Source: Xanthobacteraceae bacterium (GTDB taxonomy: Bacteria > Pseudomonadota > Alphaproteobacteria > Rhizobiales > Xanthobacteraceae). From it: 64,000 bases of DNA. The stretch spans positions 1-64,000 of the forward strand of contig JAIESI010000043.1 in assembly GCA_019746135.1 (NCBI GenBank), in the 5' to 3' direction. Both the position numbers and the translations under genes were made by a program. Shown here one piece after another: positions 28,402 to 37,226 of the stretch. The notes below the pieces were generated by a model, which was not told where the DNA came from, searched no databases, and worked only from the letters and a program-made list of their open reading frames with translations. Every line of letters starts with the position of its first letter. Position 1 is the first letter of the stretch.

Positions 28402-28818
28402 TCACGAGATCGCTTGATCGGTCTTGTCGATCTGGATGTCGCGCTGCGCGGTGCGCGCGGTGATGATGAAGCCCGCCAGCACGTCGACGAACGAGATCGT
28501 CATCAGCAGGAAGAAGGTCGAGGTGCCCGCGCGCGCCACCAGCAGGAACTCGACCAGCATCACCACGAACAGGATCATCGACAGGATGTGGTCCATGATC
28601 CCGCGCAGCCCCATGCGCGCGGCCTTGATGACCTCGATGCCGAGCAGCAGGATCGAGAACGCCAGGATGATCTCCTCCGGCGTCACGGTCCAGGTCTGGC
28701 CCGAGATCAGATGGATGCTCGCGACCGTGCCGGTCCAGCTCATCCCGGGCGTCAGGAACGCGATCATGTTGTAGATCGCGAACGGAATGATGAGCAGCGG
28801 GAAACCGATCAGGTACAT
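28402..28818 (-). CDS. Conserved four-helix membrane protein
   Basis: A 138-residue integral membrane protein with about four hydrophobic segments: LIGFPLLIIPFAIYNMIAF, IILAFSILLLGIEVI, ILSMILFVVMLVEFLLVA and FFLLMTISFVDVLAGFII. A conserved hypothetical of alphaproteobacteria by my recognition; function unknown. It lies between rpmF (44 bp upstream) and the GGT gene (19 bp downstream), so is probably co-transcribed with both. Confidence 0.75.
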   Translation of the reverse strand: MYLIGFPLLIIPFAIYNMIAFLTPGMSWTGTVASIHLISGQTWTVTPEEIILAFSILLLGIEVIKAARMGLRGIMDHILSMILFVVMLVEFLLVARAGTSTFFLLMTISFVDVLAGFIITARTAQRDIQIDKTDQAIS

Positions 28819-28861
28819 GGCCGAGCCCCCTCCGGCATGCGGACGACCTGCAACTTTTTTA

Positions 28862-29047
28862 TCAGACTTCGGTCTTCGGCTTCAGCACCTGGCGGCCCTT
28901 ATACATGCCGGTCTTGAGGTCGATGTGGTGCGGGCGGCGCAGCTCGCCCGAGTCCTTGTCTTCCACGTAAGTCGGCTGCTTCAGCGCATCCGCCGAACGG
29001 CGCATGCCACGCCGCGAGGGCGAGGTTTTTTTCTTTGGCACGGCCAT
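28862..29047 (-). CDS. rpmF: 50S ribosomal protein L32
   Basis: A 61-residue ribosomal protein with the conserved start [20 protein letters not shown] and the [16 protein letters not shown] end typical of alphaproteobacterial L32. The zinc-binding Cys pairs of other L32 forms are absent, as usual in this group. A GGAG ribosome site precedes the ATG. Confidence 0.97.
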   Translation of the reverse strand: MAVPKKKTSPSRRGMRRSADALKQPTYVEDKDSGELRRPHHIDLKTGMYKGRQVLKPKTEV

Positions 29048-29157
29048 GGAGGCAACTCCTTCAAAATCATCGGCGCCAGGGGCGCCGGACCGTCTAAACC
29101 TTCGGGAAGCCGGGCTTATAGAGGAACGCTTCCGCCAAGGCTAGAGCCCATGAGATT

Positions 29158-29233
29158 GTCGTTCCGGGGCGGCCCATAGGCGCGTTGACGCGCGTCTTCG
29201 ACGCGCTATGGGGCCGAACCCGGAATGACGGCG
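29158..29233. repeat. Single palindromic repeat with 32-bp hairpin module
   Basis: A single unit bounded by GTTCCGGGGCGG and AACCCGGAATGACGG, with the module at 29180-29211 (GCGCGTTGACGCGCGTCTTC then GACGCGCTATGG) as its variable arm. It lies between rpmF and mtgA. Confidence 0.7.
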
Positions 29234-29261
29234 GAGCGCTTGGCCGCGGCCGGTTGGTCCA

Positions 29262-29963
29262 CTACCCCTTCAAGCACGCATCGATCGAGCGGGCCCGGGC
29301 CGCCCGGCCCTGGACGATCCCGGCGATCCGGCGCACCCCCGGCCGCGGCTGCATGGCGCTGCGCCGCCTGGGGTTCGGCAGGACCGCCGCGAGCAGCCCG
29401 GCCTCGGCCGCCGTCAGCTCCTTGGCCGGCTTGTTGAAGGCCTTTCGCGCCCCCGCCTCCACGCCGAATTCGCCGTTCGGCCCCCATTCGGCGATGTTGA
29501 GATAGATTTCCATGATCCGCCGCTTGGGGATGACCAGATCGATCCACAGCGCCAGCGGGAACTCCAGCCCCTTGCGGACAATGCTCCGGCCCGGCCACAG
29601 GAACAGGTTCTTGGCCAGCTGCTGGCTGATGGTCGAGCCGCCGCGGGCGTCGGTGATGTCCTCGGCGTCGTCCAGCGCCGCCCGCAACTCGATGAAATCG
29701 ACCCCCCGATGGGTGCAGAACCGCGCGTCCTCGGAGGCGATCACGGTGCGCGGCAGGACCGGCGCAACCTGACCAAGCGGGACCACGGTCCGCTCCACCC
29801 GTTTACCGAAAATCCATCGCCCCAGCATGAGTGTCGACACCGGGTCCACCACGCGGTAGAGCGGCGCGATCAAATACGGCAGAAGAATCAAGGCGACCAC
29901 TGCCACAATCAGCCAGCGGATCAACCGAAACGCGGTTTTTCGGGGAGAAGCGGCGCTTGTCAT
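29262..29963 (-). CDS. mtgA: Monofunctional biosynthetic peptidoglycan transglycosylase
   Basis: A 233-residue GT51 enzyme that polymerises lipid II glycan strands. One N-terminal membrane anchor (FRLIRWLIVAVVALILLPYL) precedes the catalytic domain with EDARFCTHRGVD (first catalytic Glu), GGSTISQQLAKNLFL and RRIMEIYLNIAEWG (second Glu). No transpeptidase domain. The ATG at 29963 is chosen (MTSAASPRK); the ORF track starts six codons earlier. Divergent from the polyprenyl synthase with only 28 bp between starts. Confidence 0.94.
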   Translation of the reverse strand: MTSAASPRKTAFRLIRWLIVAVVALILLPYLIAPLYRVVDPVSTLMLGRWIFGKRVERTVVPLGQVAPVLPRTVIASEDARFCTHRGVDFIELRAALDDAEDITDARGGSTISQQLAKNLFLWPGRSIVRKGLEFPLALWIDLVIPKRRIMEIYLNIAEWGPNGEFGVEAGARKAFNKPAKELTAAEAGLLAAVLPNPRRRSAMQPRPGVRRIAGIVQGRAARARSIDACLKG

Positions 29964-29991
29964 TGTTCCGGAGTTAAGCACAATTCATCCC

Positions 29992-30948
29992 ATGCCGCGC
30001 ACCGCCGCCAAATCCGATACCGCTCCCAAAGCCTCGTTTGCCGCGCGCCTGAACGCCGCGGCCAGCGAAACCGAGCACCTGCTCGACCGGCTGCTGGGCA
30101 AAACCCTGGCCGAGGGCGAGATCGCCCGGCCGCCGCGCATCGCCGAGGCCATGCGCTATTCGAGCCTCGGCGGCGGCAAGCGACTGCGCCCGTTCCTGAC
30201 GGTCGAGACCGCGGCGCTGTTCGGCGTCCGTCGCGAGCACGCGCTGATGGCCGGCGCTGCCATCGAGCTGGTGCATTGCTACTCGCTGGTTCACGACGAC
30301 CTGCCGGCGATGGACAACGACGATCTGCGCCGCGGCCGGCCGACCGCGCACAAGAAATTCGACGAGGCGACCGCGATCCTGGCGGGCGACGGCCTGCTCA
30401 CCTTTACCTTCGACGTGCTTGGCCGGCCCGAGACACATCCCGACGCGGAGGTCCGCATTGCCCTCGTCACCGGGCTCGCCCGCGCCGCGGGCCTCGGCGG
30501 CATGGTCGGCGGCCAGATGCTCGACCTCGCGGCCGAAGGACGCTTCGGCAAGAACGACACGCCGCAGGGCGAGCAAGACGTGCTGACGCTTCAGGCGATG
30601 AAGACCGGCGCGATCCTGAAGTTCTGTTGCGTCGCCGGCGCGATCCTCGGCAGCGCGCCGAAGGCCAAGCACGAGGCGGTGAGCCGCTACGGCCAGGTGA
30701 TCGGCCAGGCGTTCCAGATCGCCGACGACCTGCTCGACGTCGAGGGCGATGCCGCGACCCTCGGCAAAGCCGCCGGCAAGGACGCAGCGCTCGGCAAGGC
30801 GACGCTGGTCGACCTGCTCGGCGTTGCCGGTGCGCGGGCCAGGCTCGATCAATTGGTGAAGGATGCCGAAAGCGCGCTCGCGCCGTTCGGTGCCGACGCT
30901 ACGACCCTGAAGGAAGCGGCCCGCTTCATCGCGGAGCGGCGCGCCTAG
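29992..30948 (+). CDS. ispA: Polyprenyl synthetase (farnesyl diphosphate synthase type)
   Basis: A 318-residue trans-prenyltransferase that condenses IPP with allylic diphosphates. The first Asp-rich motif is HDDLPAMDNDDLRRGRPTAH and the second is QIADDLLDVEGD; the inter-helical insert DDLPAMDND is the bacterial FPP synthase (type II) form. It likely supplies FPP for ubiquinone, hopanoids and undecaprenyl carrier, fitting its position beside mtgA. It is followed by a membrane protein gene 18 bp downstream. Confidence 0.92.
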   Translation: MPRTAAKSDTAPKASFAARLNAAASETEHLLDRLLGKTLAEGEIARPPRIAEAMRYSSLGGGKRLRPFLTVETAALFGVRREHALMAGAAIELVHCYSLVHDDLPAMDNDDLRRGRPTAHKKFDEATAILAGDGLLTFTFDVLGRPETHPDAEVRIALVTGLARAAGLGGMVGGQMLDLAAEGRFGKNDTPQGEQDVLTLQAMKTGAILKFCCVAGAILGSAPKAKHEAVSRYGQVIGQAFQIADDLLDVEGDAATLGKAAGKDAALGKATLVDLLGVAGARARLDQLVKDAESALAPFGADATTLKEAARFIAERRA

Positions 30949-30966
30949 GGCGCCCGCGCCGGCTCC

Positions 30967-31644
30967 ATGAACACCACGGCCAAGCGCCCGACCTGGATCG
31001 TCCGGGTCGGCATGGCGCACAAGCGCCTGGTGATCTCGGCCGTCGTCGGCATCGCCGCAGCCTTCGCGCTGCGGCTGACCGATCTCGCGCCGGTCATGCG
31101 CGTGCTGATCGGCTGGGACACCGGCGTCCTGATCTATCTCGTTTGGGCCACGACCGTCATGGCCCGCTGCTCGACTGTCGCAGCCATCAAGCGCAACGCG
31201 GCGATCCAGGATGAAGGGGCATTGGCGATCCTGCTTTTGGCGGTCGGCGCGGCGATCGCAAGCCTTGGCGCCATACTCGCCGAGCTCGCCGCGCTCGAGC
31301 GCGCCAATCCCCACTACGGGTTCCATGTCGCGCTGGCCGCCGCCACCGTGATCTTGTCGTGGACCTTCACCCACACCATCTTCGCTCTTCATTACGCCCA
31401 CGATTTCTACGGCGAGGCCTCACGCCGCAACGGCCTCAATTTTCCGGGCAACGCCAAACCCGACTATTGGGACTTCGTCTATTTCTCGTTCGTGATCGGC
31501 ATGACGTTTCAGGTTTCCGATGTGGCGGTCACCAATAAGGCGATCCGGCGCATGGTCGTGGCGCACGGCGCGCTGTCGTTCTTCTTCAGCACGGCGATCG
31601 TGGCGCTGACCGTCAACATCGCCGCGGGCCTGTTCCAGAAATGA
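30967..31644 (+). CDS. DUF1345 membrane protein
   Basis: A 225-residue protein with about five transmembrane segments and the DUF1345 signature TFTHTIFALHYAHDFY followed by PDYWDFVYFSFVIGMTFQ(V)SD. Function unknown; the family may be a channel-like protein, but this is not shown. Its stop overlaps the ATG of the antiporter gene by four bases, suggesting a functional link to ion transport. Confidence 0.85.
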   Translation: MNTTAKRPTWIVRVGMAHKRLVISAVVGIAAAFALRLTDLAPVMRVLIGWDTGVLIYLVWATTVMARCSTVAAIKRNAAIQDEGALAILLLAVGAAIASLGAILAELAALERANPHYGFHVALAAATVILSWTFTHTIFALHYAHDFYGEASRRNGLNFPGNAKPDYWDFVYFSFVIGMTFQVSDVAVTNKAIRRMVVAHGALSFFFSTAIVALTVNIAAGLFQK

Positions 31645-33242
31645 CCGGCGTCATCCTCACCATTTCGTCGCTGCTGGCCGTGATGGTGGTGATCGCCGTC
31701 ATCGCCCAGCGCATCAGCGTGCCGCCGTCGATCCTGCTGGTCATCGCCGGCGTCGGGCTGGCGCTCATCCCCGGCCTGCCGCCGGTCGAGCTTGCGCCCG
31801 AACTGGTGCTGCTGGTGATGCTGCCGCCGCTGATCTATTCGGCCGGCGTGTCGATGAGCTGGCGCGAGTTCTGCTTCAACCTGCGGCCGATCACCTTGCT
31901 CGCCTTCGGCGCGGTGGTGTTCACCACCGTCGCGGTGGCGGCGGCGATGCACTATCTGCTCGGCTGGCCGTGGAGCGTCGCCCTGGTGCTCGGCGCGATC
32001 GTGTCGCCGCCCGACGTGGTCGCACCGCTCGCCATCGCGCGACGGCTCGGGCTGCCGCGCCGCCTGCTGGTGGTGCTCGAAGGCGAAGGTCTCGCCAACG
32101 ATGCGACCGCGCTGATCCTCTATCGCTTCGCCGTCGTCGTGGTGTCGACCGGCATGTTCTCGGCACCGCAGGCGGCGGGAACCTTCGCCCTGATCGTCGT
32201 CGGCGAAATCGTCTACGGCATCGGCGTCGGCTGGCTCAGCCTGCGGCTGCGGCACTGGGCGCAGAACCCGCGGGTCGAGATCACGCTGTCGGTGATGACG
32301 CCGTTTCTCGCCTTCCTGGTGCCGCACCAGATCGGCGGCTCGGGCGTTCTCGCGACCGTCGCCGCGGGCCTTTATGTGAGCTGGAACGGCCCGCGGCTGA
32401 TCTCGGCGGCCACGCGGCTTCAGGGCATCTTCTTCTGGGACCTGATCGTCTACCTGATCGAGGGCTTCGTGTTCCTGATCACGGGATTGCAGGCCCGCAC
32501 CCTGATCGAAAAGGCGCAGAATTTTCCGGTTGCCGAGATTCTCGCCGCCACCGCGATCACCGTGGCGATCGTGATCCTGGCCCGGATCGTCTGGGTGTTT
32601 CCCGCGATCTATCTGCCGCGCTGGCTGATCCCGCCGCTGGCGCGCCGCGATCCCTCGCCGCCGTGGCAATGGCCGGCCCTGCTGTCGTTCATCGGCGTTC
32701 GCGGCGTGGTGTCGCTGGCGGCCGCGCTTGCCATTCCGCTGACGATCGAAGGCGGCGCTCCGTTCCCCTACCGCGACCTCATTCTGTTTGCGACCTTCGG
32801 CGTCATCATCGTCACGCTGGTCGGGCAGGGATTGATGCTGCCGGCGGTGATCCGCTGGCTCGGCATCGGCATCCAGAGCCATGCCGAGCATCGGGCCGAG
32901 CGGCAGGCCGAGCTCGAGGCCCGCAGCGAGGCGATCCGCGCCGCGCGCGAGCATCTCGACCGGATCGCCGCCGAGCGCGGCTTGAGCGAGGACGTCGTCG
33001 CCTTCCTCAACGCCCGCCACGAGCACCGCGAGCGGCTGATGCCCGCCGACCTCAGCGGGATGGCGGCCGCGCGCGTCAGGAATGATCTGCGGCTCGAGCT
33101 GATCGCAGCGGAGCGCGAGTTCCTTTACGGGCTTCTCCGCAGCGGCAAGATCACCGACGAATCGCGGCGCCGGCTGGAGCGCGACCTCGACCTGGAAGAG
33201 GCCGCAATCCTCGCACGGCGCGATGGCGAGACGCCGCTATGA
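31641..33242 (+). CDS. CPA1-family Na+/H+ antiporter
   Basis: A 533-residue cation:proton antiporter with about 12 membrane segments. The exchanger core shows GAIVSPPDVVAPLAIARRLG and EGEGLANDATALILYRFAVV (ND motif), then FIGVRGVVSLAAALAIPL. A C-terminal cytoplasmic helical tail of ~120 residues rich in E/R (RAEHRAERQAELEARSEAI) follows, typical of bacterial NhaP-like antiporters. It is translationally coupled to DUF1345 (ATGA) and to DUF3095 downstream (ATGA). Confidence 0.92.
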   Translation: MTGVILTISSLLAVMVVIAVIAQRISVPPSILLVIAGVGLALIPGLPPVELAPELVLLVMLPPLIYSAGVSMSWREFCFNLRPITLLAFGAVVFTTVAVAAAMHYLLGWPWSVALVLGAIVSPPDVVAPLAIARRLGLPRRLLVVLEGEGLANDATALILYRFAVVVVSTGMFSAPQAAGTFALIVVGEIVYGIGVGWLSLRLRHWAQNPRVEITLSVMTPFLAFLVPHQIGGSGVLATVAAGLYVSWNGPRLISAATRLQGIFFWDLIVYLIEGFVFLITGLQARTLIEKAQNFPVAEILAATAITVAIVILARIVWVFPAIYLPRWLIPPLARRDPSPPWQWPALLSFIGVRGVVSLAAALAIPLTIEGGAPFPYRDLILFATFGVIIVTLVGQGLMLPAVIRWLGIGIQSHAEHRAERQAELEARSEAIRAAREHLDRIAAERGLSEDVVAFLNARHEHRERLMPADLSGMAAARVRNDLRLELIAAEREFLYGLLRSGKITDESRRRLERDLDLEEAAILARRDGETPL

Positions 33243-34393
33243 CGCCTGCGCCCGACGGCTTCTACGCAAGCCTGCCGGTGTTCCGCGACTTCACCAAGGT
33301 CATGGCCCCGGCGCTGTTTCGCCCGCTGCCGGACGACTGGGTGGTCGGCACCGCCGACGTCGTGCAATCCACCAAAGCCATCGCCGAGAACCGCTACAAG
33401 GCCGTCAACATGGCCGGCGCGGCCGTGATCGTCGCGGTCACCAACGCGCTCGGCGATCGCGAATTCCCCTTCGTGTTCGGCGGCGACGGCGCGAGCTTTG
33501 CGGTGTCCGCGGCCGACGCCGACCAGGCGCGCGCAGCGCTGACCGCGACCGCCGCCTGGGTTCGCGATGACCTCGACCTGTCGCTGCGGGTCGGCATGGT
33601 CTCGGTTGGGGAGATCCGTGCCCAGGGCCTCGACGTGCGCGTGGCGCGCTATGCGCCGTCGCAAAACATCGCGATTGCGATGTTTGCCGGCGGCGGCATC
33701 GCCTTCGCGGACGCGGCGATGAAGCGCGGCGACATCGCACTCCGCGCGGGCCCGCCCGGCGCGCGGCCGGACCTGAGCGGGCTGTCCTGCCGCTACGAGG
33801 AAATCCCCTCCTCGCGCGGCGTCGTGCTGTCGCTGGTCGTCGCGCCGGCGCCCGGTGCCGACATGGATGCCTTCCGCACGGCGGTCGAGGACATTGCCCG
33901 GATCGTCGAGAAGACGCCCGACGCCTCGCGGCCGGTGCCGGGGCAGAAGCTGCGCCTGTCCTGGCCGCCGCAGGGCTTCGAGCTCGAGGCGCGCGCCTCG
34001 CGCAAGCCCGGCGAAGCGCTGTGGGTGCGGCGGATCAAGGTGCTGGCCTGGACGTTCTTCGCCGTCGCGGTGATGCGCCTGGGCATCAAGGTCGGCGGCT
34101 TCATTCCGGCGAAATACACCCGCGAGCTGATCGACAATTCGGACTTCCGCAAGTTCGACGACTCGCTTCGCATGGTGCTCGACTGCACGCTGTCGCTCGC
34201 CGAGGAGATCGAGGAGCATCTCAAGGACCGCGCGGCGAAAGGCATCCTGCGCTACGGCACGCATCGCCAGCACGCGGCGATGATGACCTGCTTCACGCCG
34301 TCGCCGACGCAGTCGAACCACGTGCACTTCATCGACGGCGCGCTCGGCGGCTACGCAATCGCGGCGAGCGCGCTGAAGAGCTCGCTGTCGTAG
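33239..34393 (+). CDS. DUF3095 protein (adenylate-cyclase-like)
   Basis: A 384-residue member of DUF3095. The N-terminal half resembles a class III nucleotide cyclase fold (GTADVVQSTKAIAENRYKAV, then FVFGGDGASFAV with the GGDG turn). The C-terminal half holds the family blocks AVMRLGIKVGGFIPAKYT and GTHRQHAAMMTCFTPS. Enzymatic activity is unproven. The ATG overlaps the antiporter stop, so it is the last gene of the DUF1345-antiporter-DUF3095 operon. Confidence 0.85.
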   Translation: MTPAPDGFYASLPVFRDFTKVMAPALFRPLPDDWVVGTADVVQSTKAIAENRYKAVNMAGAAVIVAVTNALGDREFPFVFGGDGASFAVSAADADQARAALTATAAWVRDDLDLSLRVGMVSVGEIRAQGLDVRVARYAPSQNIAIAMFAGGGIAFADAAMKRGDIALRAGPPGARPDLSGLSCRYEEIPSSRGVVLSLVVAPAPGADMDAFRTAVEDIARIVEKTPDASRPVPGQKLRLSWPPQGFELEARASRKPGEALWVRRIKVLAWTFFAVAVMRLGIKVGGFIPAKYTRELIDNSDFRKFDDSLRMVLDCTLSLAEEIEEHLKDRAAKGILRYGTHRQHAAMMTCFTPSPTQSNHVHFIDGALGGYAIAASALKSSLS

Positions 34394-34899
34394 GCGCGCT
34401 CTGCCATCGAAACGATGGGGGCCAATCGCGCCCGATCATTCTGCTTCACGTTGTCAAACAGCGCAGCGGACGTGCTTCATGCCCCGGGGAATTGAATTCG
34501 GGCGCCCGGGCCGGCCCGTTTCCCTTTTTCCGTCCCTCTCGGAAGAGGCGATGGAGCGCCGGGAGGCGCCACCGGCGGATCGCCGCCGGTTGGCGAACCC
34601 AAATCCGGGGTCCGCCGCGCGCCACGGCAGGTCCCCTGTTACCAGGGGTTGCCGCTTCGGGCGCGCTGGCCCAGTGACGTAGGGCCCGGCGCCTCCCGGC
34701 GCTCCAACGCGATGCCAGTTGTCGGGCACCGCACCTTGCTCCGTCTCACAAGCCGCGATCGATCGACGGCGATCTCGACTGAACAGGCATCATGCACATA
34801 TCGTGAACAAGAAGGGAGTCAACCCATCAGCAGGCGCAAACTAGCGACGGCGTTGTAGAGTGCGTTTCACCGGAAAAAGCCCAGAAGGATCAGGCGCGT
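34394..34899 (+). other. Intergenic region with a large inverted-repeat element
   Basis: 506 bp without a supportable gene. It contains the element at 34551-34706 described separately; short ORFs here (34454-34729 minus, 34479-34682 plus, the latter reading MERREAPPADRRR) are translations of that element. The 34710-34899 part is lower in GC and presumably holds the DUF1989 promoter. Confidence 0.55.
34551..34706. repeat. Structured element with perfect 19-bp inverted ends
   Basis: TGGAGCGCCGGGAGGCGCC at 34551-34569 is exactly reverse-complementary to 34688-34706. The 118-bp interior contains further hairpins, ACCGGCGG-ATCG-CCGCCGGT and CCCCTG-TTA-CCAGGGG. This could fold as one multi-branched structure. 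I recognise the ERREAP-coding end from other Bradyrhizobium-group genomes, so it is likely a dispersed repeat. Confidence 0.65.
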
Positions 34900-35529
34900 A
34901 TGAGCAAAGCCACAGCCACCCTCAAGCCCGGCGAGCCGGTGACCCTGCCGCCGGCCGGCAACATCAGCTTCGAGATCGAAGCCGGCCAACGCTTCAAGAT
35001 GACCCAGCCGGAGGGCGAGCAGGTCGCCGACCTGATCTCGTTCAACCGCGACGATCCGCGCGAGCTTCTGTCGATGCACGGCAGCCGCGCCGTCAACCTC
35101 TCCTGGAAGTTCACCAAGCCGATGACGCTCTACAGCAACCGCACGCAGCCGATGTGGACCATCGAGGAGGACCTGACCGGCGAGAACTACTGCGGCGGCG
35201 GCTACTGCTCCGAGCACCTCAACACGATGCGCTATGGCGACAAGGGCAAAGGCCAGCCGAACTGCCAGGAGAACCTGGAGAAGGCGATCCGCGGCTACGG
35301 CATGGATCGCTGGAACTTCAACATCGACGCCTGCTTCAACGTGTTCATGACGGTCGCCTACGACGCCGACGGCAAATGGGAAATCCGGCTGCCGAAGGGC
35401 AAGCCCGGCGATTACATGATCATGAAGGCGCTGATGCCGCAGATCGTGGCGATCTCGAACTGTCCGATCCTGTTCAACGCCTGCAACAACTTCAGGCTCA
35501 AGCCGCTGACGCTGGAAATTCTGAAATAG
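34900..35529 (+). CDS. DUF1989 (urea carboxylase-associated family) protein
   Basis: A 209-residue protein. Family blocks include QPEGEQVADLISFNRDDPRE, LSMHGSRAVNLSWKF, the Cys-containing NYCGGGYCSEHLN and NIDACFNVFMTVAYD. Members occur beside urea carboxylase/allophanate hydrolase genes in some bacteria, where they handle guanidine-derived compounds, but no such genes are present here, so the role is open. An AAGGA lies upstream of the ATG. Transcribed alone. Confidence 0.83.
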   Translation: MSKATATLKPGEPVTLPPAGNISFEIEAGQRFKMTQPEGEQVADLISFNRDDPRELLSMHGSRAVNLSWKFTKPMTLYSNRTQPMWTIEEDLTGENYCGGGYCSEHLNTMRYGDKGKGQPNCQENLEKAIRGYGMDRWNFNIDACFNVFMTVAYDADGKWEIRLPKGKPGDYMIMKALMPQIVAISNCPILFNACNNFRLKPLTLEILK

Positions 35530-35672
35530 CGCGCACGCGCCGGTTCCGCGCGTCCGCAGCCAATCCGCTTCCATGCGACCGCAGTCAACAACGTGTGAAG
35601 CCCGTGCGGTTCCGCACGCGCGCGCTTAGCTGCAACACAGGGACGACATTCTTCAACACATGGAGGGATGTC

Positions 35673-36179
35673 ATGCGCAAGGGACTTGCCCTCGCAGTGG
35701 TTCTTGCAACGGCTCTCGCACTGCCGGTTTCCGGCGCGCTCGCGCGCGGCGGCGGCGGTGGTGGTGGCGGAGGACATGGTGGAGGTGGCGGCGGTCACAT
35801 GGGTGGCGGAGGTGGCGGCCACATGGGTGGTGGAATGGGTGGCGGCCACATGGGCGGCGGAATGGGTGGCGGCCACATGGGCGGCGGAATGGGTGGCGGC
35901 CACATGGGCGGCTGGGGCGGCGGCAACTGGGGCGGAATGGGTGCCGGTCCGGTCGGAACATTTTCCGGCAACCGCGCGGCAACATTCAGCCCGCAAGCGC
36001 GGGCCGCGTTTGGCACGGCGCGCGTGGCCGATCCCCGCGGCTTTCACAACGGCCGATTCAATCACCGTCGCCGCGTCGTCGTGATCGGCGGTGGACTCGG
36101 ATACGGCTGGTACGGCAATTCCTGTTGGAATTGGGTCTCGACCCCGTACGGCTGGCAGTGCTGGCCGTACGATTACTGA
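35673..36179 (+). CDS. Gly/His/Met-rich secreted protein
   Basis: A 168-residue exported protein. The signal peptide MRKGLALAVVLATALALPVS..ALA precedes a Gly-rich region with HMGGG(M/G)GGG repeats (~55 residues), then a compact tail FNHRRRVVVIGGGLGYGWYG with paired Cys (SCWNW..GWQCWPY). Histidine and methionine in the repeats could bind metal, but this is only a suggestion. The ATG has GGAGGG upstream; the ORF track frame from 34860 is much too long. The repeat number may vary between strains. Confidence 0.75.
   Translation: MRKGLALAVVLATALALPVSGALARGGGGGGGGGHGGGGGGHMGGGGGGHMGGGMGGGHMGGGMGGGHMGGGMGGGHMGGWGGGNWGGMGAGPVGTFSGNRAATFSPQARAAFGTARVADPRGFHNGRFNHRRRVVVIGGGLGYGWYGNSCWNWVSTPYGWQCWPYDY
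35832..35912. repeat. 27-bp tandem repeat (3 copies) inside the Gly-rich gene
   Basis: Three identical units GGAATGGGTGGCGGCCACAT+GGGCGGC encode GMGGGHMGG. Partly degenerate copies extend upstream. The unit is a multiple of three, so length change keeps the frame. Confidence 0.8.
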
Positions 36180-36198
36180 CGCCGGCGCGGAACGGTCG

Positions 36199-36382
36199 GA
36201 ACGGCCGCTCGCCCTTGATCGTCACCCGCGTGCTGCCAGCAACAGTAGCCCGCATGAAGCGAAGCGGAATGCGGCGTGTGACTGCTTCTGTCCCGGATTG
36301 CGCTTCGCTTCATCCGGGCCACGCCTACGTTGTAACCCTTGACCTTAGAACGGCCGCTCGCCCTTGATGGTCACCCGCGTGC
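36199..36382. repeat. REP-like pair flanked by a duplicated tauD 3' end
   Basis: A palindromic pair (GTAGCCCGCATGAAGCGAAG ... CTTCGCTTCATCCGGGCCAC, about 36244-36331) sits between two copies of a 35-bp segment, at 36199-36233 and 36348-36382 (GAACGGCCGCTCGCCCTTGA..). They differ at one base. The second copy is the end of the dioxygenase gene. The layout looks like an insertion with a long target duplication. Confidence 0.65.
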
Positions 36383-37226
36383 CCGCGCGGGTGTGCGGCC
36401 AGTAGTCCCACATCGCGCGGTGCTGGGCGCAGCGATTGTCCCAGAACGCGATCGCGTTCCCGGTCCAGCGGAAGCGACACTGGAACAGCGGGTTCTCCGC
36501 GTGCTGGTAGAGATAGGCCAGGATCGCATCGCTCTCGTCGCGCGGGATGCCGATGATGTGGCGCGTGAAGCCGCGGTTGACGTAGAGCGCCTTCTTGCCG
36601 GTCACCGGATGGGTGCGGATCACCGGATGCTCGGCGCTCGGATAGCTCGGCTTGTCGGCGACGCCCGCATTCGCATAGAGCCCGCGATAGACCTGTTCAC
36701 CGTCGTGCAGCGCGGTGAGCCCCGCGAGATACGTTTTCATCCGCTCCGACAGCGCCTCGTAGGCCGCGTACATGCTGGCAAACAGCGTGTCGCCGCCGTG
36801 CGGCGGACATTGCCGGATGTAGAGGATCGAGCCCATCGGCGGCTCCAAGTCGCAGGACACGTCGGTGTGCCAGCCCTCGCCGTTGGCGCGCGGTGAATCC
36901 TTGTCGGCGTAGATCTTCATCAGCGCCGGCTCGCCCGGCTCGTGCGGCGCCGCGGGATGGATGTGCAACTCGCCGAACCGGCGGCCGAAGGCGAGCTGCT
37001 GCTGCGGCGTGATGCTCTGGTCGCGGAAGAAGATCACCAGGTTTTCGGCCAGCGCCCGGTGGATCTCGTCGAGCTGGCGGTTGGAGAGCGCCTGCGCGAG
37101 GTCGATGCCGCTGATCTCGGCGCCGATGATCGGCGTGAGCTTGTCGACGCCGATGGTTTCGTAGGGCGTGGCGTCGGTCGCGGTGTGCCGATAGCGCGGT
37201 CCCTGCTTGCCGCTGAGCGAACTCAT
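36345..37226 (-). CDS. TauD/TfdA-family 2-oxoglutarate-dependent dioxygenase
   Basis: A 293-residue Fe(II)/2OG oxygenase. The HxD pair is in GEGWHTDVSC, the distal His is in the NRCAQHRAMWDY region and the 2OG-binding Arg in RAGTRVTIKG. The N-terminus YETIGVDKLTPIIGAEISGI is family-typical. Substrates of this family include taurine, other sulfonates and aryloxyacids. The start MSSLSGKQG at 37226 was chosen over the ORF-track frame, which extends antisense through the next gene. It is divergent from a MetE-like gene 106 bp away, hinting at a shared sulfur- or C1-related pathway. Confidence 0.9.
   Translation of the reverse strand: MSSLSGKQGPRYRHTATDATPYETIGVDKLTPIIGAEISGIDLAQALSNRQLDEIHRALAENLVIFFRDQSITPQQQLAFGRRFGELHIHPAAPHEPGEPALMKIYADKDSPRANGEGWHTDVSCDLEPPMGSILYIRQCPPHGGDTLFASMYAAYEALSERMKTYLAGLTALHDGEQVYRGLYANAGVADKPSYPSAEHPVIRTHPVTGKKALYVNRGFTRHIIGIPRDESDAILAYLYQHAENPLFQCRFRWTGNAIAFWDNRCAQHRAMWDYWPHTRAGTRVTIKGERPF

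Noticed and set aside
29709-31214. 501-residue plus-strand ORF across mtgA and ispA
   Set aside because: Runs antisense to mtgA and in a wrong frame of ispA; Arg-rich shadow.
34479-34682. 67-residue ORF beginning MERREAP
   Set aside because: Encoded by the inverted-repeat element at 34.55-34.71 kb rather than by a gene; no ribosome site.
35832-35912. Regular 27-bp repeats as a possible CRISPR array
   Set aside because: Units are contiguous without spacers and lie in frame inside a Gly-rich coding sequence.
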